A stretch of 64,000 bases of DNA from Hansschlegelia beijingensis (GCF_014196425.1 NZ_JACIDR010000005.1:1-64000), one strand, 5' to 3'. Counted from the first letter of the stretch, positions 25,784 to 34,693 are shown. Notes: generated from the sequence alone by a model not told the origin. A program made the numbers and translations.

Positions 25784-26359
25784 ATGTTGTTCGCGCGTCG
25801 CTCTCGCCTTCCGTTGGTCGCCAGGATCAGGAATTTCGTCTGGCCTTCCGCGGGGTTCAGGCGTGCGATCGCCTACCTCGCAAAGCGCGTGGCGCGCCTG
25901 CGAGCTTCCCCGCATGCGATCGCGGCCGGATTCGCCTCGGGCGCCGCCGCCTCCTGCTTCCCTCTGATCGGATTGCATTTCCTGCTGAGCTTTGCGCTCG
26001 CCTGGTGTCTGCGCGGCAGCATGGTCGCGGCGGCGCTCGGCACTGCGGTCGGCAACCCGCTCACGTTCCCGATCCTGTTCGCGGCCGCCTACAGGCTGGG
26101 CGCCGCCATCCGCGGCGAGGAGGCGGCCCTCCCGGGAGCGATCGATCAGGCAGGGTCCGAACTCGCCGCCGAAGGGATCTTCAGCGGCTCTCTCGAACAC
26201 GCCTGGCCGCTGTTCACGACCACAATGATCGGGGCGGCTCCAATCGCGCTCGCGACGTTCGCCGCCTTCTACATGCTGGTGAGGTGGTCCACCGCCAGGG
26301 TGCAGGCGGCGCGCAGGGATCGCCTCGCCTCAAAGGCTCTCCGCGGCCGCACGGCATGA
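25784..26359 (+). CDS. DUF2062 membrane protein
   Basis: 191 residues starting MLFARRSRLPLVARIRNFVW. Family pattern: LRASPHAIAAGFASGAAASC followed by FPLIGLHFLLSFALAW, then ALGTAVGNPLTFPILFAAAY, a periplasmic or cytoplasmic loop, and a last helix. Three to four membrane helices. DUF2062 proteins occur in many Proteobacteria, often near lipid or glycosyl metabolism; the function is not known. Divergent from the riboswitch. Longer in-frame starts would run into the riboswitch region and lack a ribosome site. Confidence 0.8.
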   Translation: MLFARRSRLPLVARIRNFVWPSAGFRRAIAYLAKRVARLRASPHAIAAGFASGAAASCFPLIGLHFLLSFALAWCLRGSMVAAALGTAVGNPLTFPILFAAAYRLGAAIRGEEAALPGAIDQAGSELAAEGIFSGSLEHAWPLFTTTMIGAAPIALATFAAFYMLVRWSTARVQAARRDRLASKALRGRTA

Positions 26360-26454
26360 CGCGCGCCGCTGAAAGACCTCTGGCGCCGGCCCCCAGGGCA
26401 GATGTTGGAGGTTCTCCGAGGACAGCACCGCCGGGGTCACGGGCCGGCGTTCGC

Positions 26455-27915
26455 CTAAAGCTCCGAAAGAACCCCCGGCGCGGGCTGCCCCGAAGGCTTC
26501 ACCCTGCGAGGCTTCGTGAGGATCACCGGATCGCTCGTGCGTTCGATCATCTCGGGATCCAGACCGGGAGCCTCCTCGAGCACTTCCCGGATCGATCTGC
26601 CGGAAGTGAGCACCTCCTTCGCCAGTTCCGCAGCCCGCTCGTAGCCGATGAAGGGCGTGAGCGCCGTCGCGACCGCCGTGCTGGCCTCGAGGTGCTGGCG
26701 GCAGCGCTCGCGGTTGGCCGTAAGGCCCGCGACGCATTTCTCGCGGAGGACGTCCGTCGCGTTCGTGAGCAGCGTGATCGAGTTCAAAAGGTTGTAGGCG
26801 ATCACCGGCTCCATGACGTTCAGCTGAAGCTGGCCGGCTTCGGCCGCAAGCGTCACGGCGAGGTCCGCGCCGATGACCTGGAAGGCCACCTGGTTCACGA
26901 CCTCCGGAGCGACGGGGTTCACCTTCCCCGGCATGATCGAGGAGCCAGGCTGAAGCGGCGGCAGGTTGATCTCCGCGAGGCCGCCGCGCGGGCCGCTTGA
27001 AAGAAGCCGAAGATCGTTCGCGATCTTGGAGAGCTTCACGGCCGTGCGCTTCAGCATGCCCGAGAAGAGCACGAACGCTCCCGTGTCCCAGCAGGCCTCG
27101 ATCAGGTCTGTCGCCGGCACCAGCTTGAGCCCCGTCAGCTTCGCGAGCTCCTCGACGGCGACGGCTTGATATTCAGGGGCGGCGTTGATGCCCGTCCCGA
27201 TGGCGGTCCCGCCGAGATTCACGTCGAGGAAGTGAACCGAAAGATCGTCGAGCCGCGCCACATCCTCACGCAAGGTGGAGGCGAACGCCTTGAACTCCTG
27301 CCCGAGCGTCATGGGCACGGCGTCCTGCAGCTGGGTCCGTCCAAGCTTGATGACGTCGGCGAACTCGTCGCCCCGCTGCTGAAACTCGTCTGCGAGCCGG
27401 GCCACCGCCCCTTTCAGCGCTCCGTAGCTGAACAGCACCGCAAGCCGGATGGCGGTCGGATAAACGTCGTTGGTCGACTGCGAAAGATTGACGTCGTTGT
27501 TCGGGTGGATGACCTCATAGCGGCCCCGGGCGAAACCCAGGAGCTCCAGCGCTCGGTTTGCGATCACCTCGTTCGCGTTCATGTTGGTGGAGGTGCCCGC
27601 GCCCCCCTGGAAAACGTCGATCGGAAACGCCTGGTCCAATCGACCGGCGATGACGTCGTCGCAGGCGGCGCAGATCGCTTCGGCCGTCGCCTTCGGAAGA
27701 TCGCCAAGGCGGGCGTTCGCGATCGCCGTGGCCTTTTTGACCTGCCCCAACGCGCGGATGAAAATGGGGAAATGGCCGATCGGCACGCCCGAGATCGGGA
27801 AGTTAGCGATCGCGCGAGCGGTCTGGGCTCCGTAATAGGCGTCGGCCGGCACTTCGATGGGGCCGAGCGGATCCCGCTCGACGCGTTTCGGGCTATCTTC
27901 AGCCTGGGTCATCAT
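26455..27915 (-). CDS. aspA: Aspartate ammonia-lyase
   Basis: 486 residues. Class II fumarase/aspartase family with all signatures: FQGGAGTSTNMNANEVIANR, HPNNDVNLSQSTNDVYPTAI, LGRTQLQDAVPMTLGQEF and the catalytic loop GSSIMPGKVNPVAPEVVNQV. The QDAVPMTLGQEF segment is that of true aspartases rather than fumarases. Converts aspartate to fumarate and ammonia. Start at ATGATG preceded by AAGGGGA. It is the last gene of the left arm of the GntR-centred cluster; with an aminotransferase in the right arm it could drain amino groups to ammonia (inference). A related substrate other than aspartate cannot be excluded. Confidence 0.85.
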   Translation of the reverse strand: MMTQAEDSPKRVERDPLGPIEVPADAYYGAQTARAIANFPISGVPIGHFPIFIRALGQVKKATAIANARLGDLPKATAEAICAACDDVIAGRLDQAFPIDVFQGGAGTSTNMNANEVIANRALELLGFARGRYEVIHPNNDVNLSQSTNDVYPTAIRLAVLFSYGALKGAVARLADEFQQRGDEFADVIKLGRTQLQDAVPMTLGQEFKAFASTLREDVARLDDLSVHFLDVNLGGTAIGTGINAAPEYQAVAVEELAKLTGLKLVPATDLIEACWDTGAFVLFSGMLKRTAVKLSKIANDLRLLSSGPRGGLAEINLPPLQPGSSIMPGKVNPVAPEVVNQVAFQVIGADLAVTLAAEAGQLQLNVMEPVIAYNLLNSITLLTNATDVLREKCVAGLTANRERCRQHLEASTAVATALTPFIGYERAAELAKEVLTSGRSIREVLEEAPGLDPEMIERTSDPVILTKPRRVKPSGQPAPGVLSEL

Positions 27916-28050
27916 CGGTTCCCCTTGCGGAGGCAGCGCCGAACGGACCGCCGGCCGACCGAGAGGCTGTGTCGCCATCGCGGAGCGCCTTCCGACGGCT
28001 CGACGGATGAGACCGGGCGGATCGGACCGACCGACCCGCCCGGATCAACC

Positions 28051-29481
28051 TCACTCGGTGGCTGAGCGTGAGGGCTGGAGCGCGGCGAGCGAGGCGGTTT
28101 CGCCACCCCAGATCCGCTTGCCAATCTCGCTGATGGTCATGACGACCAGGGGCACCAGCAGCGCCACATAGGCGTTATCGATCCCGAACGGGTTGCCCAG
28201 CAGGAACCAGCCGACGGTGACGACAAGCGACGTCAGGATGCTTATCAGCGCGCCGAGCTTCGTCCCGTAATACGGCGCGTAGAACACGAACAGCACGAGC
28301 ACCGAAAGGGACGCGCGCAGCGCCTTCCCCAGGAACGTCATCTTGAGGATGTCCGGCGTAAAGATCGCCAAAGCGATCGGCAGCAAGCCCACGACGACCG
28401 TCGCGATCTGAACGAACCGCAGAGATTGCTTCGACTCCTCGCCCCCAGCGACGAGGGGCAGGTAGAAGTCCTTGTAGAGAAGCGTCGCGGTAGAGACGCT
28501 GATCGCGGCGATCGTTCCGAACAGGGACGCAGCAAGACCGGCGGCGACGACGCCCGCCATCAGACTGTCCATGTGGCCGATCAGCTCCGAGAACGCGCTG
28601 ATCGACTTGACCTCCGGGAACATGACCTTCGCGCACATGCCGACCAGAGCGGCCATGATTCCGAAGGGCACCATGAGGATCGCGGTGTAGAAGCTCGCCG
28701 CCTGCGCCTTGCGTGCGTCACCGACCGTGTTGATGGCCTGGATCACATACTGCGTTGAGAATGTCGCGCCGACGCCGGCGATGAACCAGGCGAAAATCTG
28801 GCTCCAACCGACATTGGTCCACGAAAACATCTCCGGCGGCAGCTTGGCCTGCAGCTGATCGAACCCGCCGACGCTGGTGACGCCGAAGTAAAGCGCGAGG
28901 CCGACGCCGATGTATTTGACCACCGAGTGGATCACGTTCGTGTAAATGACGGAGGTCATGCCTCCCATGCACACGTAGAGAACCGCCACCGCGCCACAGA
29001 TGACGATGGCGAGATTCCGGTCCACGTGAAGAAGGCCGCTCAGGACCGTTCCTCCGCCGGCATAGAGCGACACCGCCACGATCTGAAGCGCGAAGATCAT
29101 GACGACTGACGTCGCGACCTTGGTCTTGTGTCCATAGACCTGCGCAAAAACGCCGGAGATGGTGTTCTGGCCGGAGTTCTTATACTTACCTGCCAGAAGA
29201 AAAGCGTAGAAAAGGAAGCCGACGCCGAGCGCAATGATGTTCCAGGACGCCGAGATGCCAGACTTGAAGGCCTCCTGCGTCGTGCCTACGCTTGCCGCCG
29301 TTCCGATGAACTCCGACATAAGCAGAAAGCCGACCAGGACCGCCGGAACGCTTGCGCCGATGCCGCTCGCCGTCGTGAACGAGTGCGCGCTGGTCACCGA
29401 CCGGCGCGCATATGAGCTGATGAGCCCTAAGGCCACCATGTAGCCGATGACGATCGCCACGGCCATGTAATTGGCTTGCAT
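28051..29481 (-). CDS. Sodium:solute symporter (SSS family)
   Basis: 476 residues, about 13 helices. Starts MQANYMAVAIVIGYMVALGL after GGGAGGGG. Typical motifs: SVTSAHSFTTASGIGASVPA, GGMTSVIYTNVIHSVVKYIG, and IAAISVSTATLLYKDFYLPL. Couples Na+ entry to uptake of an organic solute; substrate unknown, presumably the thiol, amino acid or carboxylate processed by the neighbours. The promoter region carries ACATGT palindromes shared with the regulator and right arm. Leader contains a strong hairpin. Confidence 0.85.
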   Translation of the reverse strand: MQANYMAVAIVIGYMVALGLISSYARRSVTSAHSFTTASGIGASVPAVLVGFLLMSEFIGTAASVGTTQEAFKSGISASWNIIALGVGFLFYAFLLAGKYKNSGQNTISGVFAQVYGHKTKVATSVVMIFALQIVAVSLYAGGGTVLSGLLHVDRNLAIVICGAVAVLYVCMGGMTSVIYTNVIHSVVKYIGVGLALYFGVTSVGGFDQLQAKLPPEMFSWTNVGWSQIFAWFIAGVGATFSTQYVIQAINTVGDARKAQAASFYTAILMVPFGIMAALVGMCAKVMFPEVKSISAFSELIGHMDSLMAGVVAAGLAASLFGTIAAISVSTATLLYKDFYLPLVAGGEESKQSLRFVQIATVVVGLLPIALAIFTPDILKMTFLGKALRASLSVLVLFVFYAPYYGTKLGALISILTSLVVTVGWFLLGNPFGIDNAYVALLVPLVVMTISEIGKRIWGGETASLAALQPSRSATE

Positions 29482-29520
29482 GTCCCCTCCCACCCCGCCG
29501 CCCGTTGGACGGCAAACACG

Positions 29521-29549
29521 CGCCGTCATTCGAGTGACGGCGTCTTTTT
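29521..29549 (+). terminator. Strong hairpin with T-run, in leader of minus-strand symporter
   Basis: CGCCGTCA-TTCGAG-TGACGGCG followed on the plus strand by TCTTTTT. As an intrinsic terminator it points to the plus strand, where no gene precedes it. On the minus strand it lies in the symporter 5' leader, between the operators and the start codon. Its role is unclear. Confidence 0.5.
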
Positions 29550-29554
29550 GGGAT

Positions 29555-29586
29555 GAACATGTTCAGATGCGCTTTAAAACATGTCA
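29555..29586. promoter_or_regulatory. GntR candidate operators at symporter promoter
   Basis: Perfect palindrome GAACATGTTC (29555-29564) and a second site AAACATGTCA (29577-29586), centres 22 bp apart (two helical turns). Same ACATGT core as at 30980-30989 and 31189-31200. Confidence 0.6.
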
Positions 29587-29725
29587 ATAGAATAAATCGG
29601 CTAGCTGACAATGGGCCGTGAGCAGTGACGCTCTGACAAGCGCAGCGACGTAATAAGGCGGAGGTGCGCACGGGGAGCAAGACGCTCCATGCGTGCATTC
29701 AGATGGCGTAGATCTTCTTGTTCAG

Positions 29726-30262
29726 TTACGACAACTCACGCGCGAGGTATTCGCGATCCACAGACGTCGCAACAGCCTTATGGTTGAAGCCGTAGATATG
29801 AACGGTCATGGCCATATCGGACCCGATGTTTCGGATGCGATGAATGTTGGGCCGTCGCGGCCTGAGCGCCGTGATCGCGCCGCGAGGCCGATCATGCGCC
29901 TTCGCCAGGCGAACGAATTCGGACCCCTCGTCCTCGGGTTCGAACCATTCTTCCAGCACCGTCCCGTCGACGACGCCCACCACGCAAGGGCAATGGTGGT
30001 CATGGATCGGCGTGCTCGCTCCTGCGCCCCAGGCGAACGCCCAGGCGCTGGTCATGCCGTCGCCGAACAGGAACCTCTTCTCATACTTCCCCGGCTCTGC
30101 GACCAGCCCGAGAGAGAGCACGTCGGTCGGGTCGGAAACGAAGACGTCGAGGAGCCGCTGAGCCTTATCGATGAAGAGTTCGTCCACCGAGATGGCGAGC
30201 GTCGACAACCGCGCAAGCCGCTCCCTCGTGGTCGTGTCCGTGGTGAGTGTCTTCACTTGCAT
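29726..30262 (-). CDS. Cupin thiol dioxygenase (cysteine / 3-mercaptopropionate dioxygenase type)
   Basis: 178 residues. Iron ligands H87 and H89 in PIHDHHCPCVVGVVDG and H141 in PNIHRIRN. The Ser-His-Tyr triad of this family is present as T153-H155-Y157 in MTVHIYGF, and R63 (KRFLFGDG) fits the substrate carboxylate ligand. It adds O2 to a thiol to give a sulfinate. Two Cys (C91, C93) stand directly after the HDH motif, where cysteine dioxygenases have one crosslinking Cys slightly further on and mercaptopropionate dioxygenases usually none, so substrate class is uncertain. Sits between the GntR gene (10 bp) and symporter on the same strand. Confidence 0.8.
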   Translation of the reverse strand: MQVKTLTTDTTTRERLARLSTLAISVDELFIDKAQRLLDVFVSDPTDVLSLGLVAEPGKYEKRFLFGDGMTSAWAFAWGAGASTPIHDHHCPCVVGVVDGTVLEEWFEPEDEGSEFVRLAKAHDRPRGAITALRPRRPNIHRIRNIGSDMAMTVHIYGFNHKAVATSVDREYLARELS

Positions 30263-30272
30263 AGCCTTTCGA

Positions 30273-30992
30273 TCAGCCGGCGCCGATCTTCACGTCGAGC
30301 AGGGACGCGCTGGATAGAAGGGCGTCGAGCACCATCGCTCGAGAGGCCCGAACCTGGTCGACGGTCACTTTCTCCGCCGTGTCCGCATCGCCGGCCGCGA
30401 GCGCGTCGATGAGCGCCTGATGCTCCGAGTGCATCTCGTTGCCTCGATCACGGAGCGACAGACCGAAATGAAACATGCGCTCCAGCTCGACGAGCAGCTG
30501 GCTCAACACGGCGACCAAGCGCTCGTTGCCGGTGGCCGCTGCGACGCACAGATGGAATTCGCTGTTGCGCTGAAGGAAAACCGCTTCGCTGTCCCGGTCG
30601 CCGGGCTGGTAGTCGGCCAGACAAAGTCGGTCGAGCCGATGGAGATCGGCGGCGTCGACCCGCCCCGCCGCGAGGCGAACACACGCCACCTCGATGATCT
30701 CACGCATCTGGAAGAGATCGTTCAGATCCCTCAGCGTGATCGGCTTCACCTTGTAGCCTTGGCGGCGAACCGGCTGCAGCAGGCCCAGCAGAGATAGCCG
30801 ATCGACCGCCGCCCGCGCGCCCGCGCGGCCCACGTTGAAATGGTTCGCGAGCTCGATCTCCGTCACGATCGCGCCGGGCATGATCTCGCAGCGGACGATC
30901 GCCTTGCGGATTTCCTCGAACGCAACGTCGCTTTGCCGGCGGGCGGACCCGGGGTCACGTGGCGCGCGCTCGATCTTTAGAACATGTCCCAT
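30273..30992 (-). CDS. GntR-family regulator, FCD subfamily
   Basis: 239 residues: winged helix (VAFEEIRKAIVRCEIMPGAI, then ELANHFNVGRAGARAAVDRL with LSLLGLLQPVRRQGY), followed by an all-helical FCD ligand domain (LNDLFQMREIIEVACVRLAA, NSEFHLCVAAATGNERLVAV, MHSEHQALIDAL). Such regulators bind small organic acids and are often autorepressors. An ACATGT palindrome covers codons 2-4, and GGGGGG serves as ribosome site. Head of the left arm and divergent from the MDR gene; the likely controller of both arms. Confidence 0.9.
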   Translation of the reverse strand: MGHVLKIERAPRDPGSARRQSDVAFEEIRKAIVRCEIMPGAIVTEIELANHFNVGRAGARAAVDRLSLLGLLQPVRRQGYKVKPITLRDLNDLFQMREIIEVACVRLAAGRVDAADLHRLDRLCLADYQPGDRDSEAVFLQRNSEFHLCVAAATGNERLVAVLSQLLVELERMFHFGLSLRDRGNEMHSEHQALIDALAAGDADTAEKVTVDQVRASRAMVLDALLSSASLLDVKIGAG

Positions 30993-31011
30993 AGACCCCC
31001 CATAAACATAT
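30980..31011. promoter_or_regulatory. GntR candidate operators at its own start codon
   Basis: GAACATGTCC (30980-30989) lies within codons 2-4 of the regulator gene; a half-like AAACATAT follows at 31004-31011 upstream of the start. Fits autorepression. Confidence 0.5.
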
Positions 31012-31188
31012 CACGAAAGAGTTGCAAGGCACTCCGACGCGCGACGGCCGCGATTATACCGCGCTGTCGCCCTGCGTGAAAGCGTTGGAAAATGAGCACA
31101 ACAGGGGCGCATCAGCCGACTTCGGAGGTGTTTGACCAGTTCGTTGGAGCACTAGACAGGCGAATTTTTTCGTTTAGGAAGGCGGCTA

Positions 31189-31200
31189 TAAACATGTTTA
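31189..31200. promoter_or_regulatory. GntR candidate operator TAAACATGTTTA before MDR gene
   Basis: Perfect 12-bp palindrome, 13 bp before the ATG at 31214, directly followed by the ribosome site AGGGGGG. The strongest of the ACATGT-centred sites in the cluster. Confidence 0.65.
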
Positions 31201-31213
31201 AGGGGGGTTTCAG

Positions 31214-32233
31214 ATGTCTTCGACCACGATGCGCGCGCTGGTTCTGGCGGAGCACGGATCCCTGGAGAACCTCCGGGTGGTCGAGGACCACCCCAAGCCG
31301 ACCGCCAGCGAAGGTCACGTCGTCATCCGCGTGCGGGCGTCTTCCTTCAATTATCATGACGTGTTCACCGTCAGGGGCATGCCGGGGATCAAGGTTCCTC
31401 TGCCGGTCGTCATCGGCCTCGATATGGCCGGCGAGATCGATGAAGTGGGAACTGGCGTCAGCGGGTGGTCGAAAGGCGATCGGGTGCTCGTCAACCCGCT
31501 GAACAAGCGCCGGGGCCTGCTGGGTGAGATGATGGACGGCGGCATGGCGGAGTACTGCCTGGTCGCCGCCGAGCAGCTCATTCGCATGCCCAATGGCGTT
31601 TCCTTCGAGGACGCCGCATCGCTGCCGGTGGCTTACGGCACGGCCCACCGAATGCTTGTCACCCACAACACCGTGAAGGCGGGGGACAGGGTTCTGGTTC
31701 TCGGCGCCTCCGGAGGCGTTGGCACGGGCTGCGTGCTGCTGGCGAAGCTCGCCGGCGCCGAGGTGATCGCCTGCGCCGGCGGCGAGGACAAGATGCAGCG
31801 CCTCCGTGACCTCGGGGCGGATCACGTCATCAACTACAAGGAAGTCGACTTCTCGAAATGGGCCATCGAGAAGTTCGGCAAGCCCCAGCGCAGAACCTAC
31901 GAGGGCGGCGTCGACGTCGTCGTGAACTTCACCGGCGGCGACACCTGGGCGCCTTCGCTCAAGTGCCTGAAGCGCGGCGGCAAGCTGCTCGTCTGCGGGG
32001 CCACGGCCGGGCACGACCCGAAGGAAGACCTTCGTTACGTGTGGAGCTTCGAGCTTCAGATCATCGGATCGAACAGCTTCTACGACGACAACCTCGCCGA
32101 TCTCATGCAGCTGATCGCGGAGGGGAAAATCAAGCCGGTCGTGGACAAGATCCTGCCGCTCGATCAGGCCATCGAAGGACTGAGGCTCATCGAACAGCGC
32201 GAGGTCATGGGCAAAGTCGTCATCACGCCCTGA
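31214..32233 (+). CDS. MDR-family NAD(P)H oxidoreductase (quinone reductase/alcohol dehydrogenase-like)
   Basis: 339 residues. GroES-like domain with ASSFNYHDVFTVRGMPGIKV and VIGLDMAGEIDEVGTGVSGW, then a Rossmann domain with LVLGASGGVGTGCVLLAKLA. The structural zinc Cys cluster of alcohol dehydrogenases is absent (the loop reads VLVNPLNKRRGLLGEMMDGG), and the catalytic Cys position is replaced, so it is a zinc-free or single-zinc enoyl or quinone reductase type. Probable role: reduce an unsaturated acyl-CoA or aldehyde in the pathway of this cluster (inference). First gene of the right arm. Confidence 0.8.
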   Translation: MSSTTMRALVLAEHGSLENLRVVEDHPKPTASEGHVVIRVRASSFNYHDVFTVRGMPGIKVPLPVVIGLDMAGEIDEVGTGVSGWSKGDRVLVNPLNKRRGLLGEMMDGGMAEYCLVAAEQLIRMPNGVSFEDAASLPVAYGTAHRMLVTHNTVKAGDRVLVLGASGGVGTGCVLLAKLAGAEVIACAGGEDKMQRLRDLGADHVINYKEVDFSKWAIEKFGKPQRRTYEGGVDVVVNFTGGDTWAPSLKCLKRGGKLLVCGATAGHDPKEDLRYVWSFELQIIGSNSFYDDNLADLMQLIAEGKIKPVVDKILPLDQAIEGLRLIEQREVMGKVVITP

Positions 32234-32281
32234 TCTGCCCCGACGACCGTTCTTCTATAACAAAAAAAAATGGGGAGCATA

Positions 32282-32701
32282 ATGTCTGAGGTCGAACTGA
32301 CGCCGGCGCAGGTCGAGGAGATGATCGCTCGCGGGCCCTTCAACAAGTGGCTTGGTCTTCGCATCCAGAAGGTCGACAAGGAAGGCATCGAGCTAATCGC
32401 GACCTGGCGCGAAGAGTGGGTCGTCAATCCGCAGCGGCGTTACACCCATGGCGGCATTCTTGCCGCGCTGATCGACTTGACCGCGGACTGGTCGCTTGTG
32501 GCGCACACCGGTCGCGGCGTGCCGACCATCGACCTGCGGGTGGACTATCACCGCGCCGCCATGCCCGGCGATCTGATCGCGCGCGGGAAGATCGTGAAGC
32601 TTGGCAGCCAGATCTCGGTGGCCGAAGCGTCCGTGTTCGATATGGAAGAAAAGCTGCTGGCCAGCGGCCGAGGCGTCTATCTCACAACGCCTCCGGCTTA
32701 G
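32282..32701 (+). CDS. PaaI-family hotdog thioesterase
   Basis: 139 residues from the ATG preceded by GGGGAGC. Hotdog fold with RYTHGGILAALIDLTADWSL (HGG motif with acidic Asp on the following helix) and TIDLRVDYHRAAMPGDLIAR. Hydrolyses acyl-CoA thioesters, probably clearing dead-end CoA esters made by the ligase two genes on. 48 bp after the MDR gene. Confidence 0.85.
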   Translation: MSEVELTPAQVEEMIARGPFNKWLGLRIQKVDKEGIELIATWREEWVVNPQRRYTHGGILAALIDLTADWSLVAHTGRGVPTIDLRVDYHRAAMPGDLIARGKIVKLGSQISVAEASVFDMEEKLLASGRGVYLTTPPA

Positions 32702-33174
32702 CGGCGACCGATAATAATCGCCGCCAAGCAGCGCGCAGCGGCCCGGGAGCCTCGACAAAGCGGGGTTCGGCCGGCTCGACTTCTGGTCGATCGGTCGGAA
32801 CCGTTGAAGCCAAGGATCCGTGCGCGTTCTCGCGGTCTTCGCCGACGGGTGTTCGCCATCCGTCGGCGTCGATCCAGCAACTCCGAAGCGCGAACTGCTC
32901 GACCCGCCCGTCTTCATGAACGTCCTGGCTGTCATGGCGCCAGATCCTCGCTCCGAAGCGTCGATCTCGCCGACCGCGAAGCTTGAACTCCACTCCGTGG
33001 GCGCGTCCGCCGGATCGCCGCTCCCGGAGGAGCCGGGTGGGTGAGCCTTTCGACGCTCTTCAACGCAGCCTCGGCGCCGGACGCCCCGTCCGGCCCCGAA
33101 ACCGGGCCGCCCATTCTCCTTCGGGTCAGGCCGTCGCGTGACATCCGATTCAGCGAGACTTGGTGAACCCATCA
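32702..33174. other. 473-bp gap inside the right arm
   Basis: Open frames exist on both strands (for example 32820-33044 +), but none has a convincing ribosome site or recognisable family. It may hold a decayed gene or a separate promoter for the ligase. Confidence 0.4.
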
Positions 33175-34668
33175 ATGAACGCCCCATGCAATCTTGGTTC
33201 GATCATCAGCAACGCACCCGAACCCGCGAAAACCGCCATCATCGATTTCGACGGACAAAACTCACGCGAGGTCAGCTATGGCGCTCTCGACGCGCTCGCT
33301 GACGGAGTGGCCAGGGCCCTCGTCGCGAGAGGTTTCCGCAAGGGACAGCGCGTCGCGATCCTGGCGGCCAACAGTTCCGATCACCTGGCGGTGCATTTCG
33401 GCGCAATGCGCGCCGGACTGGTCTCTGTTCCCGTCAACCATCGCCTTCCGGCCGACACCGTCCACCGGATCCTCGAAGACAGCGGGGCTGTCATCGTCTT
33501 CTGCGACGCAGAGCGGCGAAGCGCTGTCCCTCCCGGCGCCGCGACGGTCGTCTTCGACCAGGACGGCGGGCTCGAAAGCTTCATCGACCGCGGCCCCTTC
33601 ACGGCCGTCGAAACGGCGCCGGACGATCCCTCCACGATGCTCTACACCTCGGGATCGACCGGACGCCCGAAGGGCGTCGTGCTGAGCCACGCCGGCCAGC
33701 GTTGGGTCGTCGACATGCGGCTTGCGATGCAACCGGTCGAGAACGAGCGGTTCCTGATCGCCGCGCCGCTCTATCACCTGAACGCGCTCGCCCTGGCGCA
33801 TCTGATCTTCTCCGGCCGCAGCGAGATGGTGCTGATGCCGCAGTTCAAGGTCCGGTCCTACATCGCGGCGATCGAGCGCTTCCGCTGCACCTGGCTGACT
33901 TCGGTCCCGCCGATGATCGCCATGATGCTGGAGGACCGGGAAGCCGTCGCAAAAGCGGACTTCTCCTCCGTGCGCAACCTCCGGATGGGTTCAGCGCCGG
34001 TCAGCCCGAGCCTGCACCTGAGAATTTGCGAGCAGTTCCCGCAAGCGAAGATCGTCAACGCCTACGGGACGACCGAAGGCAGTCCGGTCGTCTTCGCTCC
34101 CCATCCCGGCGGGAAGCCGACGCCGCCGGGCTCCCTCGGCTGCCGACATCCAGCCGTCGAGCTGCGCCTGATCGACGAAACGGGCGCTGCAAGCGACAGC
34201 GGCGTCCTTCAGATGCGTTCGCCCGGCCTGATGAGCGGATACCACAACCGGCCGGACCTCTCCCCGTTCACGACCGATGGTTTCTACGTCACGGGTGATC
34301 TGTTCCGAAGGGACGCCGACGGATTCTACTACTTCCTTGGCCGTTCCGACGACATGTTCGTGAGCGGCGGCGAGAACATCTTCCCCGGAGAGGTCGAGCG
34401 GACGCTCGAGATGCATCCGGACGTGGTCCAATCCTGCGTCGTTCCGATCGACGATCCGATTAAGGGCCAGAAGCCGGTCGCATTCGTCCGCCTCAATAAC
34501 GGTTCGACCATCGACGCCGACGCCTTGAAGGCTTTCGCGCTGGAGCGGGGACCCGCTTACCAGCATCCGCGAGCCATCTGGTTCCTCGAGGACTTCCCGC
34601 TCGCATCAACGAACAAGATCGATCGAGCCGCGCTGATGAAGCGCGCGCGCGAACTCACACAACCCTGA
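33175..34668 (+). CDS. AMP-forming acyl-CoA synthetase/ligase
   Basis: 497 residues. ANL superfamily motifs in order: P-loop STMLYTSGSTGRPKGVVLSH, adenine motif NAYGTTEGSP, hinge GDLFRRDADGFYYFLGRSDD, SGGENIFPGEVE and the catalytic Lys in ASTNKIDRAAL. Activates a carboxylate to acyl-CoA through an acyl-AMP. Substrate not readable. In this context an alkyl sulfinate, mercapto acid or short-chain acid is possible. Start chosen at the first ATG; a TTG 15 bp upstream is an alternative. Confidence 0.87.
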   Translation: MNAPCNLGSIISNAPEPAKTAIIDFDGQNSREVSYGALDALADGVARALVARGFRKGQRVAILAANSSDHLAVHFGAMRAGLVSVPVNHRLPADTVHRILEDSGAVIVFCDAERRSAVPPGAATVVFDQDGGLESFIDRGPFTAVETAPDDPSTMLYTSGSTGRPKGVVLSHAGQRWVVDMRLAMQPVENERFLIAAPLYHLNALALAHLIFSGRSEMVLMPQFKVRSYIAAIERFRCTWLTSVPPMIAMMLEDREAVAKADFSSVRNLRMGSAPVSPSLHLRICEQFPQAKIVNAYGTTEGSPVVFAPHPGGKPTPPGSLGCRHPAVELRLIDETGAASDSGVLQMRSPGLMSGYHNRPDLSPFTTDGFYVTGDLFRRDADGFYYFLGRSDDMFVSGGENIFPGEVERTLEMHPDVVQSCVVPIDDPIKGQKPVAFVRLNNGSTIDADALKAFALERGPAYQHPRAIWFLEDFPLASTNKIDRAALMKRARELTQP

Positions 34669-34693
34669 CTGACGGTCACCAGGATCTGTACAC

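Noticed and set aside
26455-27915. Idea that the lyase is an ergothionase feeding methylamine to the dmm operon
   Set aside because: The sequence carries the full canonical aspartase motif set, including QDAVPMTLGQEF; no thiourocanate pathway genes are present.
32820-33044. Plus-strand frame with good third-position G/C inside the gap of the right arm
   Set aside because: No ribosome site or homology visible, and a competing frame on the minus strand looks equally good.
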